A stretch of DNA of 8,792 nucleotides from Pseudomonadota bacterium (GCA_023431205.1 JAEYXQ010000045.1:1-8792), one strand, 5' to 3'; positions 1-6,794 are shown, counted from the stretch's first letter. Numbers and translations: made by a program. The notes: generated by a model from the sequence alone, not told the origin.

Positions 1-11
1 GCTGCGCGGCG

Positions 12-34
12 ACCTCTCCCCTCAGGGGAGAGGT
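12..34. repeat. Short palindromic repeat, copy A1
   Basis: A perfect 10-base inverted repeat, ACCTCTCCCC and GGGGAGAGGT, around the centre TCA. It lies 36 bases beyond the rarA stop codon, so it would form a stable hairpin in the 3' end of the rarA transcript. No T-tract follows on either strand, so it is not a classical intrinsic terminator. A near-identical copy lies at 6833-6855, which shows that this is a dispersed repeat and not a gene-specific signal. I recall similar GAGAGGTG-type hairpins as common between genes in Rhizobiales-like genomes. A role in transcript-end protection or termination is inference. Confidence 0.75.
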
Positions 35-70
35 GAAGTCCGCGCTCTGCCCGCAGTGCGGATGAAAGGC

Positions 71-1381
71 CTACTCCCCCCGCTTCGCTGCCCTCAGTCT
101 TGAAAAATACTCCACGCGCTTGCGCAGATCGCGCTCGAAGCCGCGTTCCACCGGCTCGTAGAATTTCTGGCGGCCGAGCTTTTCAGGGAAATACTCCTGG
201 CCCGAGAAGGCCTCGGGCGTGTCGTGGTCGTAGATATAGCCGTCGCCATAGCCCTGCCCCTTCATCAGCTTGGTGGGGGCGTTGAGGATAGCCATGGGTG
301 GCATGGGGGAGCCCGTCGACTTGGCAAGGCTCATCGCAGCCTTGAAGGCGGTGTAGACGGCGTTGGATTTGGGCGCGAGCGCCAGGTAGACGACGACTTC
401 GGCCAGCGCCAGTTCCCCTTCCGGCGAGCCGAGCATCTGGTAGGCGTCGCGTCCGGCAATGGCGAGCGGCAGCGCCTGCGGATCGGCAAGGCCGATGTCC
501 TCGGAGGCCATGCGGATCAGCCGACGGGCGAGAAACAGCGGGTCCTCGCCGGCATCGAGCATGCGTGCGAAATAGTAGAGCGCGGCATCGGGATCGGACC
601 CGCGGATGGTCTTGTGCAGGGCCGAGATGAGGTTGTAGTGCCCGTCCTGCGCCTTGTCGTAGATGGGCGCGCGACGCTGCACGACGGTGAGCAGGCTCGT
701 GGCATCGAGCGTTTCGTCGGCTCGGGCGGAGGCCAGGATTTCCTCGACGAGGCCAAGCAGCGCCCGGCCATCGCCATCGGCGAGGGTCAGCAGGGTGCGG
801 CGCGCTTCTTCATCGAGCGGCAGGGTGGCGCCGAGCAGCGTCTCGGCACGCACCAGAAGTTGCTCGAGGTCATCCAGCGACAGCGACTCGAAGCGCAGCA
901 CCTGCGAGCGCGACAGCAAAGCGGCGTTGAGCTCGAAGGACGGGTTCTCGGTGGTGGCGCCGACCAGCACGATGGTGCCGTCTTCCATCACCGGCAGGAA
1001 GCTGTCCTGCTGGGCGCGATTGAAGCGGTGGATCTCGTCGACGAACAGCAGCGTGCGGTGGCCGGAGAGTCGCTCGAAACGCGCCTTCTCGAACACCTTC
1101 TTGAGGTCGGCGACGCCGGAGAAGATGGCGGAGATCTGGACGAACTGGAAGTCGATCTCGTCGGCAAGAAGCCGCGCCACCGTGGTCTTGCCGGTGCCAG
1201 GCGGCCCCCAGAGCACCAGCGAGCCCAGCCGGCCGGAGGCGATCATCCGGCGCAGTGTGCCGTCAGGACCGAGCAGGTGCTGCTGGCCAATGACTTCATC
1301 CAGCGAGCGCGGCCGCAACTGGTCGGCGAGCGGGCGAGCCTTGTCGGTCTGGGCAGGATCGGCGGCGAAGAGATCGGACAT
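71..1381 (-). CDS. rarA: Replication-associated recombination protein A (RarA/MgsA), AAA+ ATPase
   Basis: Cytoplasmic AAA+ ATPase of the RarA/MgsA/WRNIP1 family, related to clamp-loader subunits, which acts at stalled or gapped replication forks. The 436-residue product is close to the usual length (about 440). In order, it shows an N-terminal LADQLRPRSLDEVIGQ segment (about 19-34), Walker A GPPGTGKT (59-66), Walker B LLFVDEIH (111-118), the sensor-1 stretch GATTENPSF (141-149), a probable arginine finger in LLSRSQVLRF (Arg158), and the C-terminal tetramerisation region rich in ALA and PKSN motifs. The frame stays open upstream to 1513, but that extension is translated palindromic repeat. I start at the ATG at 1379-1381 because MSDLF leads straight into conserved sequence; no strong ribosome binding site helps. 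The protease gene lies upstream on the same strand, 159 bases away, with the repeat between them. Confidence 0.95.
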   Translation of the reverse strand: MSDLFAADPAQTDKARPLADQLRPRSLDEVIGQQHLLGPDGTLRRMIASGRLGSLVLWGPPGTGKTTVARLLADEIDFQFVQISAIFSGVADLKKVFEKARFERLSGHRTLLFVDEIHRFNRAQQDSFLPVMEDGTIVLVGATTENPSFELNAALLSRSQVLRFESLSLDDLEQLLVRAETLLGATLPLDEEARRTLLTLADGDGRALLGLVEEILASARADETLDATSLLTVVQRRAPIYDKAQDGHYNLISALHKTIRGSDPDAALYYFARMLDAGEDPLFLARRLIRMASEDIGLADPQALPLAIAGRDAYQMLGSPEGELALAEVVVYLALAPKSNAVYTAFKAAMSLAKSTGSPMPPMAILNAPTKLMKGQGYGDGYIYDHDTPEAFSGQEYFPEKLGRQKFYEPVERGFERDLRKRVEYFSRLRAAKRGE

Positions 1382-1435
1382 GGGCGCGGTTGTAGCGCGT
1401 CGTCGTGCGCGGATCGAGTGTGAGCGTACTCCCGC

Positions 1436-1520
1436 AGACCTCATGCTGAGCTTGTCGAAGGACGAGGTCGCGGCCACGGTGTTACCGACCTCGTCCTTCG
1501 ACAGGCTCACCATGAGGTCT
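1436..1520. repeat. Long REP-like palindrome, copy B1
   Basis: An 85-base imperfect palindrome. The 35-base arms are 1436-1470 and 1486-1520, matching at 33 of 35 positions, around a 15-base loop (1471-1485). The outer ends are AGACCTCATG and CATGAGGTCT, and the arm core is TGTCGAAGGACGAGGTCG. It fills most of the gap between the protease stop (1541) and the rarA start (1381), so any protease-rarA read-through transcript would carry a very stable hairpin. A copy at 6871-6954 differs at eight positions. From memory, palindromes with a CTTCGACAAGCTCA core are highly repeated in several alphaproteobacterial genera and behave like REP elements. No transposase is present here to explain its movement. 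Confidence 0.9.
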
Positions 1521-1540
1521 ATGGGTGATCGGCGCCCGCC

Positions 1541-3007
1541 TTAGCCGCTGACGATGCTGCGGGTCACGCGGCCATCGCGCTGAAGGATGATCTGCCAGGT
1601 GCGGACCCGCTGGGAGGCGGTGGTGGCAAAGACCCGGGCGGTATCCGTCGGCACGTCGTTGAGCGAGTGGATGATGTCGCCGACGCGCAGCCCCATCTGC
1701 TCGGCGGGGGAGCCGGGTTCGATTGCGGTGACCAGCACGCCGGTGGCGTCATAAGGCAGATCCTGCGCCTCGGCCAGGGCAGCATCGAGCTGGCGCACGG
1801 TGGTGCCGGCAAAGCGGGTGTTGCCGGTGATGGTGGCCGTCGCCTCGGGCGCTGCGGGCGGGGCCGTCTCGACCGGCAGGTTGACGGTTTCGGTGACGCC
1901 GTGCCGCTGGCGCTGAATCTGCGCCACCTCGCCGACGCGGCGGGTGGCAAGGCGGAAGTTGAACGCATTGGGATCGGCCACCGCGGTGCCGTCGACCGAG
2001 AGGATGACGTCGCCCGGCTGAAAGCCGGCGCGCGCCGCCGGCCCGTCCGGCGCGATGTCGGTGACGAGCGCGCCGGTGGGCGCGGTCATACCGAGGCTGG
2101 CGGCAATGTCGGAATTGACCGCCTGCAGCTTGGCCCCGAACCATGGACGCACGATCTCGCCGCCCGACACCCCCGCCTCCGCCACCACACGGGCCATGTT
2201 GGCTGGGATGGCAAAGCCGATTCCTACCGAGCCGCCGGATTGGGAATAGATGGCGGTGTTGATGCCGACGAGGCGAGCGTCAAGGTCGACCAGCGCTCCG
2301 CCGGAATTACCTGGGTTGATGGCCGCATCGGTCTGGATGAAGAACTCGTAATCGGACTTTTCCACTCCGGTGCGGGCGAGCGCCGAAACGATGCCGCTGG
2401 TCACAGTCTGGCCGACGCCAAACGGGTTGCCGATGGCAAGGACCAGGTCGCCGACGGCGAGCGCGTCGGAGTCCGCGAACTGGATCGCGGGAAAAGTGGT
2501 CTGGCCCGGATTGCGGACGCGGAGCACGGCAAGGTCGGTCTGGGCATCCTCGACCACGATCTCGACGTCGTATTCGCGCCCGTCGCTGAGGGCGATGCGG
2601 ACGTCGGTCGCGCCTTCAATGACGTGCTGGTTGGTCAAGATCACGCCGGCGCCGTCGACGATCACGCCGGAGCCCAGGGAGCGGCTTTCGCGCGGGCGCG
2701 AGCGGAAGGTGTCGGGACCGAAGAAGCGGGAAAAGAACGGATCACTGGCGAAGGGCGAGGCGTATTGCTGCTCGATGCGGGTGGCATAGACGTTGACGAC
2801 GGAGGGCGCCACCTCGCGCACCACGGGGGCGAAGCTGAGCCTGACCTGCTCCTGGCTATCGGGAACCACGCGCGCGTCGACCGGCACCGTAATCTGGTCC
2901 TGCGCCTGAGCCGGAACGGGCGGCGCGTAGGACGAGATGGCGACGGTGCCGAGGGCGCCCAGAACAACGGTGAAGGCAGCGGCGAAGAACCAGTTACGGG
3001 GCGACAT
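1541..3007 (-). CDS. Do/DegQ-family periplasmic serine endoprotease with two PDZ domains
   Basis: HtrA-type protease for quality control of envelope proteins, 488 residues. An N-terminal hydrophobic segment (about 5-25) is followed by an AQA stretch ending near residue 35, so it may be an exported signal peptide or a membrane anchor. The trypsin-like domain carries the full triad: His128 in TNQHVIEG, Asp158 in AQTDLAVLR, and Ser235 in NPGNSGGALVD. PDZ1 spans about 287-380 (GALVTDIAPDGPAARAGFQPGD region) and PDZ2 about 396-484 (GVLVTAIEPGSPAEQMGL), joined by a Pro/Ala-rich linker. The start at 3005-3007 is chosen over an in-frame ATG at 3055 because GGAGGAGGG lies five bases upstream and the hydrophobic segment then begins almost at once. 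The family is clear; DegP, DegQ and DegS-like paralogues cannot be told apart here, so I give no symbol. Confidence 0.93.
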   Translation of the reverse strand: MSPRNWFFAAAFTVVLGALGTVAISSYAPPVPAQAQDQITVPVDARVVPDSQEQVRLSFAPVVREVAPSVVNVYATRIEQQYASPFASDPFFSRFFGPDTFRSRPRESRSLGSGVIVDGAGVILTNQHVIEGATDVRIALSDGREYDVEIVVEDAQTDLAVLRVRNPGQTTFPAIQFADSDALAVGDLVLAIGNPFGVGQTVTSGIVSALARTGVEKSDYEFFIQTDAAINPGNSGGALVDLDARLVGINTAIYSQSGGSVGIGFAIPANMARVVAEAGVSGGEIVRPWFGAKLQAVNSDIAASLGMTAPTGALVTDIAPDGPAARAGFQPGDVILSVDGTAVADPNAFNFRLATRRVGEVAQIQRQRHGVTETVNLPVETAPPAAPEATATITGNTRFAGTTVRQLDAALAEAQDLPYDATGVLVTAIEPGSPAEQMGLRVGDIIHSLNDVPTDTARVFATTASQRVRTWQIILQRDGRVTRSIVSG

Positions 3008-3012
3008 CTGAA

Positions 3013-3021
3013 CCCTCCTCC
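3013..3021 (-). promoter_or_regulatory. Strong ribosome binding site of the Do-like protease
   Basis: On the minus strand this reads GGAGGAGGG, followed by a five-base spacer (TTCAG) and the ATG at 3007-3005. It decides the start in favour of MSPRNWFF over the longer reading that begins at 3055 and adds 16 residues, including several charged ones before the export signal. Confidence 0.8.
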
Positions 3022-3060
3022 AGGGAACCCGTTGGAAACCGCGGGATTCTGTCATGAAAA

Positions 3061-3092
3061 TGGCGTCTGCTCCGGCCAGAAAAATGACGCCA
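3061..3092. promoter_or_regulatory. Inverted repeat in the divergent protease/decarboxylase spacer
   Basis: TGGCGTC (3061-3067) and GACGCCA (3086-3092) form 7-base perfect arms separated by 18 bases, in the 171-base spacer between two divergent genes. It could be a regulator site or part of the protease 5' untranslated hairpin. The wide spacing and GC-rich arms make chance occurrence possible. I saw no convincing leftward promoter for the protease. Confidence 0.25.
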
Positions 3093-3101
3093 AATATTCG
3101 T

Positions 3102-3130
3102 TTGCGCGAGGGGGGCGACAGCCCTATATG
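3102..3130 (+). promoter_or_regulatory. Probable housekeeping promoter of the decarboxylase gene
   Basis: TTGCGC (3102-3107) as -35 and TATATG (3125-3130) as -10, with a 17-base spacer. The CCCTATATG context resembles typical alphaproteobacterial housekeeping promoters. Transcription would begin near 3137, leaving a leader of about 42 bases before the ATG at 3179. The ribosome binding site is modest (AAAAGG, 3163-3168). The call rests on position and hexamer resemblance only. Confidence 0.45.
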
Positions 3131-3178
3131 CAGCGCTTTCCGTGACCCCCTACTCCAGCCCGAAAAGGCCAGTCGTCA

Positions 3179-4360
3179 ATGACCACCGAGCCGAAGCATG
3201 TCCATCCGAACACGTCGGCGCTGATCGCGGCCGAAGGGCCGGATTACCCCGCCTTCCTGTTCTCGCAACGGGAACTGCACAGGGCGGTCAAGGTGTTCAA
3301 GAAGGGCTTCGATGGCCTGCTCACCTATGCCGTGAAGTGCAACCCTTCCCCGCACGTGATCAAGCAGCTGCGCGAAGAGGGGCTGACGGCGTTCGACGTC
3401 GCCTCCAACCGCGAGATGGAGCTGGTGCGTGACTACGCGCCCGGCTCGGCCATGCACTACAACAACCCGATCAAGAACAAGCGCGAGATCGAGCGCGCTT
3501 ACGAAGAGTTCGGCGTTCGCAGCTTCACTATCGACCACCCGCAGCAGCTCGACCAGCTCGCCGCGGTGGTGTCGCCCAGCCGCGACATCGAGGTGACCAC
3601 CCGCTTCAAGGCCGGCAAGGCGCTCAAGTCCTATGACTTCGGCATCAAGTTCGGCGTGATGGAACAGGGCGCGGCCGAGATCGTCACGGCGGTCGAGAAG
3701 ATGGGCTATACGCCCAGCCTCTGCTTCCATGTCGGATCGCAGTGCGAGGATGCCTATGCCTATGAGCGGCACATCGCGGCCGCCGCCCGGATCGTGGAAG
3801 AGGCCGGCATCGAGCTCAAGCGCCTCAACATCGGCGGGGGCTATCCGGCGCCCTACCCGACCAGTGAAGCGCCGCCGATGGACTATTATTTCGAGACCAT
3901 CTCCGCGGCGGTGAAAGAGCACTTCGGCAAGAACCCGCCAGAGCTGATCATCGAGCCGGGCCGGGCGCTGGTGACGTCGTCGACCTCGCTGCTGCTGCGG
4001 GTGAAGCACCAGCGTGGCGGGCAGTCGGTCTACCTCAACGATGGCGCCTATGGCGCGCTGATGGAGGTGAAGTTCATGCACTTCACCCCGCCGGTGCGGG
4101 TGTGGCGCGGGCCGCGGGTGCACGACAACAATGGCGAGTTCTCCGAATTCACCATCTGGGGCCCGACCTGCGACAGCTATGACGTGCTGCCGCAGGTGTT
4201 CACTCTGCCCGCCGACATCGACGAGGATGACTGGATCGAGTTCGGACTGATGGGCGCCTACACCCAGGCGTCGCTGACGCCGTTCAACGGCTTCGACCGC
4301 CGCAACCAGTACTGGGTGGACGAGATTTACACCGGCAAGGATCAGTCTCCCGCCGAGTGA
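3179..4360 (+). CDS. Fold type III PLP-dependent ornithine/lysine decarboxylase
   Basis: Removes the alpha-carboxyl group of L-ornithine (giving putrescine) and/or L-lysine (giving cadaverine) in the cytoplasm, feeding polyamine synthesis. The 393-residue protein has the eukaryotic-type ODC architecture, an alanine-racemase-like PLP barrel plus a C-terminal beta domain. Visible active-site motifs are the Schiff-base Lys53 in YAVKCN, His184 in FHVGSQ (PLP-ring stacking), GGGYPAPYP (219-227) and EPGR (259-262) for phosphate and PLP binding, Cys331-Asp332 in WGPTCDS (the catalytic Cys and substrate Asp contributed across the dimer), and Tyr361 in GAYT. Every key residue is present, so it should be active. 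Ornithine versus lysine preference cannot be settled by eye. It is monocistronic, with its own promoter candidate and an intrinsic terminator just after the stop. The full ODC motif set makes diaminopimelate or arginine decarboxylase unlikely. Confidence 0.92.
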   Translation: MTTEPKHVHPNTSALIAAEGPDYPAFLFSQRELHRAVKVFKKGFDGLLTYAVKCNPSPHVIKQLREEGLTAFDVASNREMELVRDYAPGSAMHYNNPIKNKREIERAYEEFGVRSFTIDHPQQLDQLAAVVSPSRDIEVTTRFKAGKALKSYDFGIKFGVMEQGAAEIVTAVEKMGYTPSLCFHVGSQCEDAYAYERHIAAAARIVEEAGIELKRLNIGGGYPAPYPTSEAPPMDYYFETISAAVKEHFGKNPPELIIEPGRALVTSSTSLLLRVKHQRGGQSVYLNDGAYGALMEVKFMHFTPPVRVWRGPRVHDNNGEFSEFTIWGPTCDSYDVLPQVFTLPADIDEDDWIEFGLMGAYTQASLTPFNGFDRRNQYWVDEIYTGKDQSPAE

Positions 4361-4378
4361 GGCGGGCGAGACGAGATG

Positions 4379-4410
4379 AAATGGCCGCTCCTCGAGGGCG
4401 GCCATTTTCG
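4379..4410 (+). terminator. Intrinsic terminator of the decarboxylase gene
   Basis: A perfect 9-base stem, AAATGGCCG (4379-4387) and CGGCCATTT (4399-4407), closes an 11-base loop and runs into TTTTCG. It begins 18 bases after the stop codon. The T-run is short but the stem is strong. It should insulate the downstream fusion gene from decarboxylase transcription, which argues against an operon. Confidence 0.8.
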
Positions 4411-4459
4411 TTGCGGAGGTGGTCACACGCGGCGGCCGGAGTTACACCGGTGTGCCGGC

Positions 4460-4487
4460 TTGCGGTGGCTTTCGTATACACTAGATA
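4460..4487 (+). promoter_or_regulatory. Candidate promoter of the flavin fusion gene
   Basis: TTGCGG (4460-4465) and TAGATA (4482-4487) with a 16-base spacer. Transcription would start around 4494, inside the AGGTTAC dyad, leaving a leader of roughly 28 bases. A perfect 10-base palindrome, ACACCGGTGT, lies just upstream at 4444-4453. The promoter is plausible mainly because the dyads sit where a repressor operator would be expected. Confidence 0.4.
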
Positions 4488-4508
4488 GTAGGTTACCGAA
4501 CGTAACCT
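4480..4508. promoter_or_regulatory. Two adjacent operator-like dyads before the flavin fusion gene
   Basis: Two inverted repeats lie end to end: ACTAGATAGT (4480-4489, 4-base arms around GA) and AGGTTACCGAACGTAACCT (4490-4508, perfect 7-base arms around CGAAC). Together they cover the likely -10 region and transcription start and end 13 bases before the ATG. This layout suits a dimeric repressor, for example of the TetR type, that blocks transcription initiation. No regulator gene is visible in the window, so the protein that binds is unknown. Confidence 0.5.
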
Positions 4509-4521
4509 TTGGACACTTGCC

Positions 4522-6792
4522 ATGACCGACTATGGGCACGAGCTGCGCTTTGGCACCTTCATCACGCCGCAGGCAAAGCAGGCCGACGACGTGGTGGCGC
4601 TGGCGCAACTGAGCGAGGCGGTGGGGCTCGACCTCGTCACCTTTCAGGATCATCCCTATCAGTCCAACTTCCTTGATACCTGGACGCTGCTGAGCTTCGT
4701 CGCCGCGCGAACCGAGCGGGTGAAGCTGGCCGGCAATGTGCTCAACCTGCCGCTCAGGCTACCGGCAGTGCTGGCCCGCGCCGCCGCGAGCCTCGACCTG
4801 CTGTCGCATGGCCGCTTTGAGTTGGGGCTCGGGTCCGGTGCCTTCTGGGACGGCATCGAGGCGATGGGCGGCACCAGGCTGACGCCTGGCGAGGCCGTCG
4901 AGGCGCTGGAAGAGGCCATGGACATCATCCGCGGCATCTGGGACGCCGGGGCGCCTGGCGGGGTGCGGGTGGACGGCAAGTACCACAGGGCCGCCGGAGC
5001 ACGTCGCGGCCCCCTGCCCCAGCACCGCATCGACATCTGGCTGGGGGCCTACAAGCCGCGGATGTTGCGGCTGGTGGGACGCAAGGCCGACGGCTGGCTG
5101 CCCTCGATGAGCTACATCAAGGAGCCGACGATTGCTGAGTCGAACGCGATCATCGACGAAGCCGCGGAGAAGGCCGGGCGCAGCCCCCGCGAGATCCGGC
5201 GACTGCTGAACCTGTTCGGCAGCCGGCTGACCGATGGCGAAGACGCACGGCGGCTTGCAGACGAGATCACTGCTCTCACCCTGGAACATGGATTCTCGAC
5301 CTTCATCCTGCCGGCCGATGCGCCAGAGCTGATCGAGACCTTCGGCAGGGAAGTGGCGCCGCGAGTGCGCGACAAGGTGGCGAGCGGCCGCGCCACGGCG
5401 GGCACCAGCACCGGCGCGGTGCGCAGCGCTGCTGCCATGGCGCTGCGGGTGCCCGGCATCGACTACGATCACGTGCCGACCGCCCTGACCGAGGTGACGA
5501 TCGAGCCGAGCGACCACGCCTACGCCCAGCATCGCTCCACCTATATCCACCGGGGGCAACCGGGGCTGGTGCTCCGCCCGCGCAACGCCGCGGAAGTGGC
5601 GAAGGCGGTGACCTTCTCCGCCGCGCAGCAGGTGCCCGTGGCGGTGCGGAGCGGTGGACACGGAATTTCCGGGCGGGCGACCAATGACGGCGGCATCGTC
5701 ATCGACGTCGGCCAACTCAATACGGTGCAACTGCTCGATCCGGTAACCGGCCGGTTCCGCGTCGGACCCGGTGCGCGCTGGGGCGAAGTGGCGGCAGCGC
5801 TCGCGCCGCACGGCCTGGGCATGAGCTCGGGGGACTATGGCGATGTGGGCGTGGGCGGGCTGGCAACGGCCGGTGGGATCGGCTGGATCTCCCGCCAGCA
5901 TGGCCTGACCATCGACCATGTCGTCGCCGCCGAGGTCGTGCTGGCGGATGGCCGGCAGGTTCGTGCGGACGCCGAGAACAACCCCGACCTGTTCTGGGCC
6001 CTGCGCGGCGCCGGAGGAAATTTCGGGATCGTGACGGCGCTGGAACTGGAGGCATATCCGGTCAGCAATGTGGTGTTCGCTCAGATCACATATGACCTCA
6101 ATGATGCCGAGCAGGTGATCCCCGGTTGGGCCGACAGGGTGATCGCAGCGCCGCGGGCGCTGACGAGCTTTCTCACCATGGTGCCGGCACGCAGCGGCAA
6201 CCCCGCCTTCGGGCAGGCGATGATCGTCATCAATGATCCTGATCCTGCGGTCGCCGAGCCGATGCTGCAGCCCTTCCTTGATGTCGGACCCGTGCTCGGC
6301 AGCCGGGCCTATGTGATGCCCTATTCAGGGTTGATCCAGTCGCATTTCAGCGGCCATGACGGCGTGGGTGGGCTGGTATCGCATAGCGGGCTGCTGACCA
6401 CCGTCACGCCGGAAATCGCCCGCGGAATGAACGACATCCTCAAGGCCAAGGCTACCGACATGATGCAGTTGCGCGCCGTGGGGGGCGCGGTGAACGAGGT
6501 GGCGCCGGATGCGACGGCCTATGCCCACCGGCACCAGAACTTCTGCCTCAATGCCGGCGGCTCCGGCTCGACCGCCAAGCGGCTGGGGTCCTTGTGGCCG
6601 GCGCTCGAGGCGCAGTTGGACGGGCTCTATCTCAGTTTTGAAACCGGCACCGACGGGTCACATCTGGAGCGGGCGTTCCCCGGCAAGACCCTGGAGCGGC
6701 TGCGGGTGCTGAAGGCGGAGTATGACCCGAAGGGGCTGTTCAACAGCAACTTCCCGATCCCGCCAGCCGATGCGGTAGCGGCAGCGGAGTAG
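4522..6792 (+). CDS. Two-domain flavoenzyme: luciferase-like (LLM) oxidoreductase fused to a BBE-type FAD oxidase
   Basis: A single 756-residue frame carries two complete flavoenzymes. Residues 1 to about 285 form a luciferase-like monooxygenase/F420-reductase-type barrel (RFGTFITPQ, the VTFQDHPYQ segment, HGRFELGLGSG at 97-106, GRKADGWLPS, ending EVAPRVRD). An Ala/Gly/Thr/Ser-rich linker spans about 286-310. Residues from about 325 form a PCMH-type FAD domain: LRPRNAAEVAKAV, VAVRSGGHGISG with His380 at the usual 8-alpha-histidyl FAD site, VGPGARWGEV, VGVGGLATAGGIG (442-454), and LRGAGGNFGIVT. It ends in a berberine-bridge-enzyme tail, YDPKGLFNSNFPIPP. The Cys used for a second FAD bond in bicovalent members is replaced by Tyr439. 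The Shine-Dalgarno signal is weak (GGA at 4511-4513). Substrate is unknown; the first domain may use FMN or F420. The domain calls are firm, but any channelling between them is conjecture. Confidence 0.88.
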   Translation: MTDYGHELRFGTFITPQAKQADDVVALAQLSEAVGLDLVTFQDHPYQSNFLDTWTLLSFVAARTERVKLAGNVLNLPLRLPAVLARAAASLDLLSHGRFELGLGSGAFWDGIEAMGGTRLTPGEAVEALEEAMDIIRGIWDAGAPGGVRVDGKYHRAAGARRGPLPQHRIDIWLGAYKPRMLRLVGRKADGWLPSMSYIKEPTIAESNAIIDEAAEKAGRSPREIRRLLNLFGSRLTDGEDARRLADEITALTLEHGFSTFILPADAPELIETFGREVAPRVRDKVASGRATAGTSTGAVRSAAAMALRVPGIDYDHVPTALTEVTIEPSDHAYAQHRSTYIHRGQPGLVLRPRNAAEVAKAVTFSAAQQVPVAVRSGGHGISGRATNDGGIVIDVGQLNTVQLLDPVTGRFRVGPGARWGEVAAALAPHGLGMSSGDYGDVGVGGLATAGGIGWISRQHGLTIDHVVAAEVVLADGRQVRADAENNPDLFWALRGAGGNFGIVTALELEAYPVSNVVFAQITYDLNDAEQVIPGWADRVIAAPRALTSFLTMVPARSGNPAFGQAMIVINDPDPAVAEPMLQPFLDVGPVLGSRAYVMPYSGLIQSHFSGHDGVGGLVSHSGLLTTVTPEIARGMNDILKAKATDMMQLRAVGGAVNEVAPDATAYAHRHQNFCLNAGGSGSTAKRLGSLWPALEAQLDGLYLSFETGTDGSHLERAFPGKTLERLRVLKAEYDPKGLFNSNFPIPPADAVAAAE

Positions 6793-6794
6793 TT

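Noticed and set aside
224..1423. Long plus-strand open frame (399 codons) opposite rarA
   Set aside because: It is antisense to a gene with complete AAA+ motifs. Its product is compositionally odd (rich in Gly, Arg, Gln, His) with no recognisable domain, as expected of the mirror frame of high-GC coding DNA.
1436..1520. CRISPR array or insertion sequence as the source of the repeats
   Set aside because: The two long palindromes are 5.4 kb apart, have no spacer pattern, carry no coding capacity and show no target-site duplication or transposase.
3008..3055. Alternative upstream start of the protease at 3055
   Set aside because: It adds 16 charged residues before the export signal, and translation from it would run through the strong GGAGGAGGG ribosome binding site that serves the ATG at 3007.
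1667..3145. Long plus-strand open frame (492 codons) opposite the protease
   Set aside because: It mirrors the intact HtrA-type gene and has a Gly/Asp/Arg-rich low-likelihood product without motifs; the protease triad and PDZ domains are unambiguous.
3176..4426. Long minus-strand open frame (416 codons) opposite the decarboxylase
   Set aside because: Antisense shadow of a gene with every ODC active-site motif; the product shows no domain and is rich in His, Arg and Val.
4759..5919. Long minus-strand open frame (386 codons) inside the flavin fusion gene
   Set aside because: It lies opposite well-conserved LLM and FAD-domain sequence and spans the linker. No motifs and no ribosome binding site were seen.
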